Shown here: one piece after another, positions 1 to 11,296 of the stretch
How the letters are laid out: each line of letters opens with the position of its first letter
Position numbering within the stretch: position 1 is the first letter of the stretch
Assembly (NCBI GenBank): GCA_037176885.1
Contig: JAWWNJ010000018.1
Span: 1,116,001-1,180,000 of the forward strand
DNA from: Favolaschia claudopus
Taxonomy: Eukaryota > Basidiomycota > Agaricomycetes > Agaricales > Mycenaceae
Length of the DNA: 64,000 bases
Direction: 5' to 3'
The notes under the pieces: model-generated
What the model saw: only the letters and a program-made list of their open reading frames with translations
What the model was told of the DNA's origin: nothing
The model's database searches: none
Translations under genes and position numbers: made by a program

Positions 1-1185
1 GTTTGAATCGTTTGTGCAATCTGGCTCACACTGTGCTCTGCTGCCTTCATCGTTGCTTCTGGGGTACGTCCCGCCGCCGAACTTGATCATCAGCTTCACA
101 TCTGTGCCTTCGACTTCATCAAATACATTTGGATTTTCGGTCCCGAGCCTCTCTGACTCTTCAATGCGCATTCTTCTCAAGATCACCACAATTCTTGTCT
201 TGTGAAGCGTGGAATGTATATGACCGGAAATTTATACCATGAGCACAAGCTTCATTCTCCAGAGGATAAGGTCATACCCACTTGTTGTCCAGATCATTGA
301 GTTATATGCGAGCCTCGTATTTGACTCGTTCCCGACTGCAAAATTTGCAAGGTATACAGATTTTGATGTATCGCATTACACATCTTGTACTGGGTTAACA
401 CGTCGATCTGTCGGCAAATCGTGCTTTTTCGTGTGAATTGATTTGACATTGACTTTTCCATTTCTCGATTCAACCACTCAACTGGATCCCAGTTAGTTCA
501 ATCGTCTCTTTATCTCAATGGTGAGCCAGAGATCGATGTTGGCTTACAGAACTGATGTTGATGAAAGAGGACATTAGATTTGCTACATACAGAGTACATC
601 AGAACTCGCAACTGAGCCTTGCAACTGAAGACGAGGCCGAGTCTTGAGATTATTCCCAGCGCGTATCTAGATAGTCATTTTCCTACCAGTTTCCGAGTTT
701 AGGAAAACGGTGAGAATAGCAATGAGGGAATTGAGACAATAGAAGTAAAACCAACGAGGACTACAGTCTGAGGCGACACATCGGGGGATAAAGCCTTCAT
801 GAGAGCTGGTGTTTTCGACCAGAATCATCGTTGACAAATTTCCAGAGGTTCATGAAGAATATTTGACCTCCGCATCACCACCCAACAGTTCCAGAAACAG
901 CGAAGCGTTTCGACTGCGGCTAAAGAAGCGGTATGTTTTGTGTATTTAGCTTGGACATTGTCCATAGCGAGCCTTGGAGAGGGCGGGCGGCAATACAGTG
1001 ACCACCCGGAGGCGGAAAAAGAGGATGGCAAGCGGCGTCGGCGTCGGCGGTAGCGGCAGACGGCGGGAGGCGGCCGCGATGAGGGCGGGAGCAACCAGCA
1101 AGACATCCATGGTGGCGGAAGGACAATGGGCAAACAGGTGGCAGTGCCGTCAATTGAAGCTCTCACGATGCCACTTGTGGACAAT
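1..1185. other. No gene recognised
   Basis: Only short ORFs in conflicting frames. Nothing here resembles a known family to me, and I saw no terminal repeats. Confidence 0.4.
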
Positions 1186-1517
1186 GAAAAAAATTCCATC
1201 CGAGTCCTTCCCGCAAACCGTACAGTGCCGTCCCTTGCTACGGTGACCCTTCCCTACCCGAGTTTTATGCGGAACGGGATCTGAAGAGCCGTCTTCTTCC
1301 CGCAGCTGCGAGCGGCAAACGGCGTGATAGTTTGGGAGATAGCGGTAAGGCCGAACTAAAAAAGCAGCTTGCTTTGGTCTCCGCCACTCGTTCTCGCAAA
1401 CGAGCTCTGGAAGAGGACAAGGAAAACGAGGTGGGTGTGGCGTCTGATAAGCCGGTCAAGATCAAAAAGAGGAGGATGAACGCAGATCAGCGGCTTGCCC
1501 TTAGTTTGAACGAGTAG
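1186..1517 (+). pseudogene. Basic C-terminal protein fragment, unidentified
   Basis: One frame stays open from about 1186 to the TAG at 1517. It begins with a Pro/Tyr/Ser-rich stretch, then turns strongly basic, with the residues KKRR near the end that look like a nuclear localisation signal, followed by a short acidic tail. There is no convincing start codon and the upstream frame is stopped near 1180, so it looks like the last exon or a truncated copy of a nuclear protein. The KRAL(D/E)-type run recalls the C-terminal part of the minus-strand gene at 21.6-23.2 kb, but I could not align them with confidence. Function unknown. Confidence 0.3.
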
Positions 1518-1540
1518 AATAAGTATTTAAGAATTAACAA

Positions 1541-1725
1541 TAGAGCCTTTGCGGTGAGCACACGAACTGGCGGCTCGTGCCACACAACGACTGCTGATGC
1601 TACTGGGCCAAGTTAGCCACCTTGAGATGTCCTTCATAACAGCTGCTCAGGGTGGCTTACTTGAGACCCGGTGCTTAGTGGGTCGTGAGAAAAATCAGCC
1701 GCCAGCAGCTACCGCAAAGGCTCTA
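1541..1725. mobile_element. Miniature TIR element, TAGAG...TTTGCGGT family
   Basis: Perfect 15 bp inverted termini: TAGAGCCTTTGCGGT at 1541-1555 and its complement at 1711-1725, with TA as the likely target duplication. 185 bp, non-coding. Related ends bound elements at 9736-9934 and 17068-17521. Confidence 0.75.
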
Positions 1726-2055
1726 ATGCCTTCCTCTGCAGTGTGCCATCCTAGACACTAAAGAAAGTGAAACAAGTTAATCAGAGACAAAGAAGGTGAA
1801 GCAATAGTACTGAATTCAAGTTGCTCGGAAACTCAATGTCGAACACGATAAGAGCACAATCACGGTCACGTGATCTCGGCGCTGCGCCGTTTTTTCCAGT
1901 GCCGCGCTGTGTCGGCTTATGTGAGTGTGTATAGCTGAGCTACTGATAGAACTGTGAACTCTTCAACCTTACTGAAACTAGTGGTCACCCTCTCTACTCC
2001 ACTCGGGTATGGAGGACCGAAGAAGGCTCAACATAACACAACCAAACCACTGCAA

Positions 2056-2626
2056 TACAGTCGCAAACCCCGAAGCGAAACGGCACTAGGAAGCGAAACA
2101 CTCGCCGAATACAGGGTTAACACTTTCCCCCGAGGCCAAATTTTTGCATGCGGGCACCCCACTATCGGAGCACCCAAATCACAAAAGAAATTGTGTCGAA
2201 AGTCCTCTCGCCGCCGGCAATGGCCTTGTTTGTTTCGGCTTTGTTTACGCCGGCAGATGCACCAATGCAAAATATTATTTTTGGCTCTGGAATTGTGGCC
2301 GGTGACATACAGTAGTAATATAGAAAGTCATTTTGAGGCGGATTGCATCGAAAGTACTGAACAAACTGGTCGATTTGCGCAAGAATGGCTCAATTTGTTG
2401 TGTTTTGAAGTGTTTCGCTATCACGTTATTTGGCGATATTTGACCCGCCCCATACATTGCCCTCGTTCTCAACGAAAACATAGTCGATTCACTTGATCCT
2501 TGATTGTAAGTGGTAGCCAGGAGAATAAACTATAAGACTATAACAAACGCCACCCGTTTCCGCTTCCTAGTCCACCCACAATTAAGCGAAAATGCTAAAC
2601 GTTTCGCTTCGGGGTTTGCGACTGTA
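2056..2626. mobile_element. 571 bp TA-flanked TIR element
   Basis: A 27 bp terminal inverted repeat beginning TACAGTCGCAAACCCCGAAG is perfect between 2056-2082 and 2600-2626. The ends start with TA, as in Tc1/mariner-type insertions. An ORF crosses the interior, but its product resembles nothing I know and it runs through the left TIR, so I treat the element as non-autonomous. Confidence 0.75.
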
Positions 2627-2638
2627 TGTTCGAGGTAG

Positions 2639-2970
2639 GAAAAATTGAAGGTTCCGAGTCAACTTTTTGGATCTCTAAGGGAAGCTTGAACATATTCTAA
2701 GCCACTCTGTGTGCTCAGAATACCTTAGCCAGATGATCCTCATCCATGAAATGGCAAATCCATCTCGACTGGGCGTGTCACACCTTGTCACAAATGATGA
2801 CGCAACACAACACAACCAAACCACAACATTTTGTTCAAGGCAGCAAAAATTGAAGGTTCCGAGTCAACTTTTTGGGGCTCTATAGGAGGCCTATACATAT
2901 TCTCAGCCACTCTGTGTGCTCAGAATAGTTTAGCCAGACAATCCTCATCCGTGAAATGGTGAACTTGAAT
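2639..2970. repeat. Two direct copies of a ~125 bp unit
   Basis: About 2639-2763 and 2846-2970 share long blocks, including GGTTCCGAGTCAACTTTTTGG and the stretch around 'cactctgtgtgctcagaata', with scattered substitutions. The second copy ends just upstream of the integrase-like pseudogene at 3049, so it may be part of that gene's upstream region. Confidence 0.7.
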
Positions 2971-3048
2971 CGGTTCTTGATCTGATCACTATATCCGGCT
3001 ATATCCGGCAACAGCCGATCTTTCCAAGCTCTTTGTGTTCCTACTATC

Positions 3049-4043
3049 ATGAGTGTCAACACAGATCCAGTTCACACCTTTCTCATGGAAGCCCACAACA
3101 TCTGTGTTCAGGCTCAGTTTGTCATCGACTCTCTTCCCAATGCCGAACTTGCTGCTGTGGAACGGAGTGCCCATCAGCTCAGCGCTGTTCACCGAATTAT
3201 TGATGCTCTCGAGGATCCAACTGTAACTGACGACGTACGAGCCGAACTGTCAACCACTGTTACTGCCCTACTGGAGCCTTTGGATGATTTCATTGCCAAT
3301 CCTCCGCCCCCAACCAACACTTTGCTACCTCGTCTCTTCACCGGTAGACGCGGCCGCCCACAATACTCTCTGGACATTGACCGCGCTTATCGCCTCCATG
3401 ATCTTGGCAACACTTTCGATGAGATCTCCCGTGCTATGGGCGTAGGGCGCAGAACACTGTACCGACATTTCAATCGGGCTGGAATCTCGAGGGCTCGGCG
3501 TGAGTTCACCGAGATCGATGACGATTCTCTGGATGATATTGTGGCTGAAATCTCCCTTTCTCATCCGTTTGTCGGGTCTGTGATTGTATCTGGGCATCTA
3601 GAGTCTCGGGGAATACATCTTCCCCGACTTCGTGTTCAAGAAAGCCTACGTCGTGTAGACGAAATAGGTGTGCTGGTTCGGTAAGCTATGTCTACCTAGT
3701 TCGAGCTATCTCTGATAACAAATTCAGGTGGTCAAGCATAATCAAGCGTCGGGTCTATAAAGTCCGGGGATCCAACGCCCTCTGGCATCATGATGGAAAT
3801 GAGAAGCTCCGGCCATGGGGTTTCTACGTGCACGGATGCATTGACGGGCATTCCCGGCTCATAATTTATTTAGCGTGTCGATCCAATAAGCGGCAAGCCA
3901 CAGTTGCGGAATTATTTCTGGCCGCAGTCGCAGAATTTGGATGGCCGAGTCGAATGCGCGGGGATTTTGGGACAGAAAACAATGAGGTTGAGCGTCTGCA
4001 CCTGCCTCACATCATTTTCCATCTGGGCCCGCCGCTTTGTTAA
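3049..4043 (+). pseudogene. Integrase-like DDE transposase, 3' truncated
   Basis: Exon 1 is 3049-3680, starting at a good ATG. A 47 nt GT-AG intron at 3681-3727 keeps the frame, and exon 2 runs from 3728 to a stop at 4043. The N-terminal half has a helix-turn-helix-like segment (about residues 115-155, with GVGRRTLYRHF). After the intron comes the start of an rve/IS3-like integrase core: first Asp in WHHDGNEKL, then a second Asp in GDFGTEN shortly before the sequence loses similarity. The catalytic Glu region and C-terminus are missing, so this copy is inactive. The family is widespread in basidiomycete and some animal genomes. A longer family relative with the same D-D-E layout lies at 52980-55467. 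Confidence 0.75.
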
Positions 4044-4089
4044 TCCTCGGCTAAATCCAACCGCGGTGTTGCATCTGACGACACTTTCG

Positions 4090-4340
4090 GTATCACCCAA
4101 GTATCACCCGCTCCGACGACATATTGGCTCTTGCTCCTGTATCTGTCTCCAAACCTTCCGAGAAGGTCGTGCTTGACGAAAATCTCACCTGGTCCGAAAT
4201 GTCAGCAGCCAAAACCCTCCTCGTCAAGGAGATGGAAGCTGCTAAGTGGCCAAAGGAATATGTGATGGCTCTCGCGCAATTTTACTACAATCTCGACAAC
4301 CACCCGATGCGCCACGAGCCTCATGGAGAAAAGACCCATC
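4090..4340 (+). pseudogene. Repeat-associated protein fragment
   Basis: In one frame (about 4100-4340) the translation contains LTWSEMSAAK followed by ALAQFYYNLDNHP and a Glu/Pro-rich end. This pattern is familiar from repetitive, transposon-associated hypothetical proteins of mushroom fungi, but I cannot name a function. It has no start codon and runs out at a palindrome near 4390. It may be cargo of, or a chance neighbour to, the truncated integrase-like gene just upstream. Confidence 0.35.
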
Positions 4341-4389
4341 AAAAGTGCAAGCGCACAGCTTATTGCTTTTCGGTGACGGCTCTGATAAG

Positions 4390-4407
4390 GGGGGAGCAAG
4401 CTCCCCC
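4390..4407. repeat. Perfect GC-rich hairpin
   Basis: GGGGGAGCAAGCTCCCCC, an 8 bp stem with an AA loop. The same sequence recurs at 15877-15894 with similar downstream sequence (CCCCCAAT...AACGTTT(T)GCG), and a variant is at 38166-38183. Confidence 0.7.
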
Positions 4408-4639
4408 AATCAGGAACGTTTTGCGAATGCTCAAAAGCACTGCAGCATTCCGTGTCATGACAGCGTTGCCGACCACCATCATCAGTGCGCCTAACTTTTG
4501 GGCGGCCAAGGCTGGCCGAAAATTCGGATAAAGCATGGGGGTTGCCGACCAAGCCTGGTCGAGATTCGGATAGCCTTGGCCGGAGGCTCGCCTACGGCTT
4601 CTCCCGCCATCTCTCCCAGTGCACATTCGGCGGGAATCA

Positions 4640-5490
4640 TTGAAAATTCAACGAGCCGCCCGTTATCTATTTTAAGCAGTTTCCGGCTGGCTGTGAAATT
4701 TTGTGTCGCAAAAGCAGTATCTGGGCTTAAAAGGCTTCCGGTTCGTCACCGGGAGCCGAGGGATAGTCGGCAGGGCCATCCCAGATGTGCGGGAAATTTT
4801 TGAAATTTTTCCTGATTTAAGTCGATTTTTTGAGGCCTGGAGCCTGGTCGACGGTTCGGATAAAGCATCACCTTGAGAAAGCCCTGATCTGGATTCGGAT
4901 AGGATCTTCCCCATTTGGGGTCCGGATAAGATGTCCCAAAATCTGAATTTTTGAGGTGATTGTCAGGGGTCCTCCGACACCCCCCCTCTCCAGCTCCCGA
5001 TCCAGATCCAAGCTCGCTAACGTCCCATTCAGATCATGCATGGAATCGATGCTCGGCTGCACAGGGAAGAATGAGGGCGTATAGCTCTTGCCTGTCGGAA
5101 CTCCCAAGCCACCACCCTGCGCACCACCATACGGCATCAGCTGGGGGAAATACAAGTTGGTCTAATGGCTGATTCCAACAAGATACGTAGATGAAGATCC
5201 TGAAGGAAGAAGACAAAGGTCTCTCGCCCTCAAAATTAGCATAAATAAATAAACTTTTGGTTATCTGGAACCTCCCACGGTCACATGAGCTGCTGACATA
5301 AGGATGCGGGCTTCCCACGCCCTCCATCTTATACTTATGTAACTTACTAGTAACCGAACCTCTCGCTTTGCTCTCTCTCGCTCGCATCACATATGATCTA
5401 TCTTGTACGAAGACGCCATGACGGTGAGCTGTTTCGAGAGCACGGAGCATCAGGCGAAGTCTACGACGATACTTACTTACTTGTCTTTAG
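4640..5490. other. No secure gene; one open minus-strand frame
   Basis: A minus-strand frame at about 5158-4868 reads as a plausible protein, rich in Gly and Pro and then D/L/E-rich, with a possible splice acceptor just upstream. I do not recognise it. The octamer TTCGGATA recurs several times between 4520 and 4930. Confidence 0.3.
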
Positions 5491-5493
5491 CGG

Positions 5494-6108
5494 GTGTTTG
5501 AGTCATCAAATGAGTGCCAGCAAAAATTTGCACTGCAAATTTTGTGCCATTGCGGAATTACGGGTTGTCCGAGGCAAGTCATCATGTTTAGTGCCTTGAT
5601 AAGCCCTGAAGCAGGCTTCAGCCTTGACCTCACCGGCCTGCCCCAATCGGTCCTAAAGGTACAAAGTACAGGGATATACGGGATGGGGCTGTTCTGCGAT
5701 GAACCAATCCCGAAGTACATAACCCTTCGGGAGTCCCAGGTCGTCTAGAGTTGACAGAGAAATACAGGGGCACGGTCATTTTGGACTATGGCAATCCCTA
5801 ATCAAGATGGGGGTGAAACGGTCTATATAGACGCATCAGACATAGAGCAGCATCCAGGCGGAAGTATCAACCATTCTTGCGCCCCCAATGCTGAAGCCCA
5901 ACTGTGGACTACTAACAAAAAACAGAAACATAACAGAGTCTTCATAGTGGCGATCAAGGATATCGGTGCCTTGAGTGAAATTACAATCGATTATGGCGGG
6001 TGCGAGCGTATTCGAGGACCCCTCTCTTAGATCTTTACGGGCTCTAACAGGGACTACAGCATTGATCCTTGCCTCTGCCAGCAATGTCTTCGTCACAAGG
6101 ACAACGAG
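5494..6108 (+). pseudogene. SET-domain methyltransferase relic
   Basis: Conceptual pieces in three to four frames give a SET domain in order. First GIYGMGLFCDEPIP (about 5670-5715), then a segment ending RGTVILDYGNP in the next frame, then GGSINHSCAPNAEA and ITIDYG (5788-6000) in a third. A Cys-rich post-SET-like tail with CLCQQC follows near 6068-6090 in another frame. The NHSCxPN and DYG motifs form the S-adenosylmethionine/lysine channel in SET proteins, which methylate lysines on histones or other proteins. At least three single-base frameshifts are needed; one lies in a CCC run near 5798. A GT donor at 6109 suggests a lost 3' exon. Confidence 0.7.
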
Positions 6109-6233
6109 GTATGTATTTTTTGTTTCTCTCTCTCTTTGTTTCTTCACGAATTTCTTAACGGAGGCCAAAGGCAAATATTAGAAAATGGGGCCGGCTTATC
6201 GTGGAGAACTACTCTAAGTTTTCGCCTCGTACG

Positions 6234-6530
6234 ATGGACGCGGACAGTCAAAGTCAAACTCAGCCATTCATGAGCCCCGGCGACCACACAACCACTCTTT
6301 TGGCGCAGCGAACATTCATATCAAAACTCCCCCAATCCTTCGCCGAGCTCAAGGCGGAGCTACATTCTTTACGCACGGAAGTCGCTGCTTTGAGGAGTGC
6401 TCTACACTTGACGTCGCCGGAAGTATTGCAGCGAGGGTTGAATGGGAGCCTGTCGACGGTTGGTGGGGTGGGGAGAGTGTCAGATCTCGGTCTCCTGGGT
6501 GGGTACAGTCGAAGCTGTCATAACCCATAG
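6234..6530 (+). CDS. Short coiled-coil ORF, unidentified
   Basis: From the ATG at 6234 the product is Ser/Gln-rich, followed by a heptad-like segment around FAELKAELHSLRTEVAALRSAL, then a Gly/Leu-rich end. The last nine codons lie inside the TIR element at 6504-6673, so the native C-terminus has been replaced. It may be the 3' part of the SET-domain locus or an unrelated fragment. Function unknown. Confidence 0.3.
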   Translation: MDADSQSQTQPFMSPGDHTTTLLAQRTFISKLPQSFAELKAELHSLRTEVAALRSALHLTSPEVLQRGLNGSLSTVGGVGRVSDLGLLGGYSRSCHNP

Positions 6531-6673
6531 CCCTTGGTAGAGCCAAAAAGCTATGGGATATGACGGATTTATGGGTTATCCCAGCCAAAAACCGGTCAAA
6601 AACCCCCAAAAATGTATGGGTTAAGGGAGATTATGGGTTATGGGAGCTATGGGTTATGACAGCTTCGACTGTA
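6504..6673. mobile_element. 170 bp TA-flanked miniature TIR element
   Basis: A perfect 27 bp TIR beginning TACAGTCGAAGCTGTCATAA lies at 6504-6530 and 6647-6673. The interior repeats 'atgggtta' several times. It abuts the 3' edge of the Helitron remnant. The TACAGTCG end resembles that of the element at 2056-2626. Confidence 0.85.
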
Positions 6674-7405
6674 GTAGTATACCATGTTGACGCTTTTTTT
6701 TGCATCATGCCTCATGATGGTATTCAAAGCCCAATATCGGAATCTTGGATGACGAGCAAATCTACCATTCTCATATCTGATCAAATGAGCTGCCCACTCA
6801 GCCATCGAAACTTTGATCTGCCGGTCTGCTTTGAAATCTGCAGTGCCATGGGGGAACAATGTGGGAAAGGCATTGATAGCAATAGGCTGAATACCATGTT
6901 CGTTGACTGGTGTACCGTACATTACGCATTGTCAGGATAATTGGGCCATTATGCTGAGCTACTGCTGCACGAAGCTGATCTATTTCTGTGGTGCGAGAAC
7001 TGATGTTTGGTACAAAGCCATTGGAGATTTGCGGCTCATTCGCTTGTCCTTCGGCTCCTTCACCAGACTCTGGTGGGCCTGAATCATTCTGCTGGTTCGG
7101 CATATTTTGAGGCTGAACGGTACGCAATCGCTCGCGGATGGAGGCATCCTCTGGGAGTGCTGCCAGTCGTCCACTTCAACCATTCGCTCCTTAAATGTAG
7201 GGTGATGTGCCTGCAGATATTCAAGCCATTTTTGGACTACATGTCTTCGGACGCGGAAGTCTTGGTGAATATCCTCATGTGTAGTTTCATCAACACCAGT
7301 CCTGCGCATGATGATTACATCACATTCTTCTGGGAGCAAAGGCAGTTTGTTATGCGTGACAGCTGTATCCCGTGCAAAATTGCAGCATACCGTTATTCTC
7401 TTCAT
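6674..7405 (-). pseudogene. Helitron Rep/helicase N-terminal region, continuation
   Basis: The minus strand carries, across two frameshifts, sequence typical of the fungal Helitron protein. 7405-7130 has NKLPLLPEECD and RVRRHVVQKWL, and 6922-6680 has INAFPTLFPHGTADF and YENGRFARHPRFRYWALN, the conserved start of the Helitron_like_N domain. The catalytic HUH/tyrosine region and helicase are missing because the sequence stops at the TIR element at 6673. Read with 12254-13433, this is the 3' half of one Helitron split by the LINE. Confidence 0.8.
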
Positions 7406-8604
7406 CCTTGCCCATCAACCGTCTTTTTCGCCGCCTTCGTGCTATTGGCGTCTTCATGAGCTCATATGGCTTCGTTGACGATGTCAATTTTAGCACCGCC
7501 TCGAAATCGCCTCTGCAAAACGTTGGGGTTCTTTACGAGGCCGGTGTTATTGCTAAAGCTTTCGCTGATGACGACAATGCGACCTTTGAGAAGGAGAAGA
7601 CAGCGCTCATCCATCACTCATCGTCTTCGCGCGACCTCTCCGAGTTCACTGTCGTCTTCGATGGACAGACCATATCACCCTCGGATTCGGTCAAGTGGGT
7701 GGGTGTGAAGTTGGACTCCAAACTGAAGGGCGACACTCATATCCGGTATCGTGCTGCATCTGCTTCCCGCGCACTGAACGCTTCTCTTGCCTTGACGCAT
7801 GCAGCATGGGGAATGAAGCCGGTCATGGTGCGCAATCTCGTTCTGACTGCTGTACTGCCGCGGGCGGATTACGGTGTTTCCTCGTTCTACCCTCTCTCGG
7901 CTGCTGCTCTTAAGCCTCTAGAACGAGTCAACAAAGCATCCGCGAGATGTATCACAGGCGCATTCCGGACCACATCGCTTGCAGCGTTGGAGAAGGAGGC
8001 GGCTATTCTCCCGGCGGATCTGCGTCTTGAAATGTCGTTGCTCAACCGATTGACTCGCTACCTCACTCTCCCTCCTTCTCATGGCCTCTCCCCTCTGATT
8101 CATGAAGCTATATCCGGCTCCCCTCGCAACCCGAAGTTCGCCTCTCCTCTTCACTATCTCGAGCGCGTGCCAGCTATTCGATGGCCCAAGGAGGTTCCAA
8201 CTCAAGGTTCCTGGATTTGCTGTCGCAAACTGGTACTCAAAACCCCCGTGGTTACGGCGGTCCCGTGCGCAGACCAAGCTGGTAGCGGCGCCCGCAATAT
8301 GCGAGGGGGGACAGTCACCGAGCCCTGGGCTTGTGGTCTGTCTCCGCCTCTTGGAGACAGGCAAGTTCCCTCGTTGATTGTTCCCCCGGTAACCACTGCT
8401 GCTCCGTTTTCACAGGAAACCGCCCGTGTTGACTACACTCTGGGCATGGAGCCGATATTTCCAGTCTTCGCTCCCCCATGGCAAGAATCTCTTCCTGTCT
8501 CTACGCTTATTCCGGTGAAGTCGCAAGCCGTATCGGTATTGGACAGTTTCCTTGTGGACGGGGCTTGGAGAGCATCAACCTGGTTCACTGACGGGTCTCT
8601 CTTG
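7390..8604 (+). pseudogene. LINE reverse transcriptase, C-terminal part
   Basis: One open frame from the 5' truncation to the LTR insertion. It has a degenerate active-site box YGFVDDV (about residue 30; family YxDD), then the thumb/connection region with SVKWVGVKLD, a long helical section, and the first strand of RNase H with FTDGSLL. The frame reads straight into the LTR element and stops within it at about 8751. The N-terminal endonuclease and most fingers/palm motifs are missing. Confidence 0.85.
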
Positions 8605-8857
8605 TGTCAGGACATGAATTTGTTCGTTCGCATCATTCCAAGTTGGGATGTTCGTTATCTCTTGATATCTATCTACATCTATATACTTCCCGTAGTTGAG
8701 TATGGTCTACAATCAATCACTCTTACTCTTAACCCCCATCTTGATCTCTGAGTCTTTCTCTCTTGTGCCCCTCCGTCTGCTCCTGCACCTGCACTCCAGC
8801 AGCTCTTGTTCCGATCGAGCTCTATCGGCTTCCAGCCACCTCGGTTTATATTCTGAT
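8605..8857 (+). repeat. Left LTR
   Basis: 253 bp, nearly identical to 10194-10447, with only a few substitutions seen (for example 'ccaagttggg' versus 'ccatgttggg'), so the insertion is fairly recent. Confidence 0.9.
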
Positions 8858-9735
8858 AGGTTATGGGCCCCGCGCCCTAGCGCCTGAGCTTGATGCGAGA
8901 GCGGCTTGCTCCAGCGTGCCTCCGGAATCTTACCATCCACTCGTTACTTCCACTGCTCATCCTGATCTACGCCATCCTCGCATCCACCTCGACTCTTTGC
9001 TGTTCTTCCTAGGTCTTCCTCTCGAGCCTCTCTTACACTGCAGCCTCGACACTCTTATCTCTACAGCATCTACTGGTTCTCACGCTGCTGTACAGACACT
9101 CACGGATGTCAAGTGTCCGTGCACATGACCTGCTCATCCCGATGATTCTCCGAAAGTTCTTTCCCACACACTATGCTCAGTTCTCCCACACTGTGTGCAG
9201 CTTCGACCTCTCTCTGGATCCTCACTATTGAAAGGAATTTTTTCCTTTCATGATCCTTCCATCATCCCTAGCATTTTCACCCTCGAGGAGGTTATTATTT
9301 ACCTCAATTGTCCTGCTGTTCCATGGATTACAACGGCGTCTACAGCCATTGTCGGTTCACTTCCCCTTGCACGACAATTCCTACCAGCATGAGCTTCCAT
9401 ATTCATTCTGCCGACCTCTTTCTTCCATCACAGATTACGACCCTTACCGTTCGGCAGAACACACCACCGACTTCTATTCCTAATCGCTGCACTGTATGCT
9501 GCGGTCTCTTGGGATAGGTGGGAGCCAACATTGCTGCTCCAACTGCTGTGCTGTCCTTGCGCACACAGTGTATCACATCCAGATTTTATTGTTCACTTGG
9601 ATAGTGGAGCCATTTTCGCTGGTATTTTCTAGGTATCTAATGGCCAGTGCGCTGCTATGTATACGCGCAGGATCTGGTTATCATCAAGTGAAGGCTTATG
9701 GGCTTCCACTTGGATCGCACATGCGGACGACTAAT

Positions 9736-9934
9736 TAGAGACTTTGCGGTAGCCACCGGCGGCTATTGGTAGCTCCTCGTGTGCAATAGTTCTTTGAGCC
9801 TCCGGTTCAAGGTAGCCACCACTGCACCCTGTCAATAGGACGTACAAATGGTGGCTAATCCACCCAGAGGCTGTCATCCGGTCCCGAGAAAAATTAGCCA
9901 CCAATAGCCACCAGTGGCTACCGCAAAGCCTCTA
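9736..9934. mobile_element. Miniature TIR element inside the LTR element
   Basis: TIRs match over about 20 of 21 bases, beginning TAGAGACTTTGCGGTAGCC; ends carry TA. Same family as 1541-1725. It occupies the internal region between the two LTRs and is the innermost layer of the nest. Confidence 0.8.
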
Positions 9935-10193
9935 TTATAGCAGGGTTGCGGAGACTAAACTTGTTCTCGCCGACTTCTCCATTGTAGCGCAACTGTCTTT
10001 TCGACCGTTCGGTGACGGGGACTGTAGCCATTGTCTCGATTGCAATTTGCGCTGCCCTGGGCGTTGTTTTCGGTATGACTGCTATAGTTCTTTCTGTCTT
10101 CTGAATGTGCTATTCGGTGGGAGCTCTCGCACATTCGTTATTGTTGCTTTTATTCCTTTGTAGGCTATATCTCGTTCTTTGCGAAGGTGGGAG

Positions 10194-10447
10194 TGTCAGG
10201 ACATGAATTTGTTCGTTCGCATCATTCCATGTTGGGATGTTCCTTATCTCTTGATATCTATCTACATCTATATACTTCCCGTAGTTGAGTATGGTCTACA
10301 ATCAATCACTCTTACTCTTAACCCCCATCTTGACCTCTGAGTCTTTCTCTCTTGTGCCCCTCCGTCTGCTCCTGCACCTGCACTCCAGCAGCTCTTGTTC
10401 CGATCGAGCTCTATCGGCTTCCAGCCACCTCGGTTTATATTCTGATA
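10194..10447 (+). repeat. Right LTR
   Basis: 254 bp copy of 8605-8857, followed by the target duplication TCTTG at 10448-10452. Confidence 0.9.
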
Positions 10448-10452
10448 TCTTG

Positions 10453-11296
10453 GAGGGCAGAGCCGGTGGTGCTGCTGTACGGGTTGAGGAGTCGATGGAG
10501 TGTCTTCGGTTTCTGACTGATTCCCTTAGGAGAAGGTCAGGTTGCTGAGGGAGAGGTTGAAGGTCTCATTGCTGCAACCCAGCAGGCTCTGCGCGATGGG
10601 TGCGATCGCATTTTGATTGTCTCTGATTCTCAAGCTGGTCTTCAGTCGGTTCTTTCTACCTCACCGCGCTCCGGTCAGTTCCGGGCCATCGCCTATGATC
10701 GCCTTCTACGCGGTGCACAGGAGCTGCAACCTCATCGTCGAATCACCAATTTGTGGACTCCGGCGCATATCGGAACGGCCGGTAATGAGTTTGCTGACGT
10801 GGCGGCTAAGGAAGCAACGCGCTTAGCCCCTTCCCCTTCCGCCTACATCTCCCTCACCACATGTAGACGCCGCATTCGTGAAGCCATCATCGCGCGGTGG
10901 GCCGAACGCTGGGCTTCCAGCCCTACTGGATCCGCACTGCGCCTGATTGACCGTACTCCACCGTCAATCATCCTTCGGTACCCATACACCGCCAGCATTC
11001 CCCGCTCCATCATCTCTCTCATATCCCGCCTCCGCACGGACTTCTCCTCGCTAAATGCTACAAGGTGTCGGCTACGTCAAACCGACTCTCCCGCTTGCCC
11101 GGAGTGTGGAGCTCGAGAGACCCGCATCCACTTCCTACTCCACTGTCCAGCATGGGAACATCTCCGGCGTCAGCTGCAGCAGGCGTCTTACGCTGCTGGC
11201 CTCCTTGGTTCGGTCGATGTCCCGTCTCTCCTCTCTCATCCCGCTTTACTCGAAGTCCTCACTGCTTTCGTTGTCGCCACAGGACGCTTCTCGTGA
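10453..11296 (+). pseudogene. LINE RNase H and terminal zinc knuckle
   Basis: Continues the LINE after the LTR insertion. 10453-10520 completes the first RNase H strand (EGRAGGAAV). A one-base frameshift near 10515-10530 moves to the frame holding the catalytic Glu (GEVEGLIAA), Asp (VSDSQAGL) and final Asp (GNEFADVAAKEA). This is followed by a Cys/His cluster CPECGARETRIHFLLHCPAW, typical of the LINE C-terminus. The stop is at 11296. RNase H would remove the RNA template during integration; the frameshift makes this copy dead. Confidence 0.85.

Larger units (their letters stand above)
8605..10447 (+). mobile_element. Non-autonomous LTR retrotransposon
   Basis: Two ~253 bp direct repeats flank 1,336 bp without gag or pol. 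The 5-bp target duplication TCTTG is present at 8600-8604 and 10448-10452. LTR ends are TGTCAG...CTGATA. A purine-rich tract GAAGGTGGGAG directly precedes the right LTR, as a polypurine tract should, and GGTTATGGGCCC directly follows the left LTR at a primer-binding position. Removing it with one TSD copy joins FTDGSLL to EGRAGGAAV in frame, which fits an RNase H domain. Size and lack of coding fit a TRIM/LARD-like element. Confidence 0.9.

Noticed and set aside
825..1246. Several overlapping ORFs around 1 kb on both strands
   Set aside because: Arg/Pro/Ala composition from a GC-rich patch; frames conflict, no known motif.
7918..8364. Minus-strand ORF within the LINE
   Set aside because: Opposes a clear reverse transcriptase frame; no independent support.
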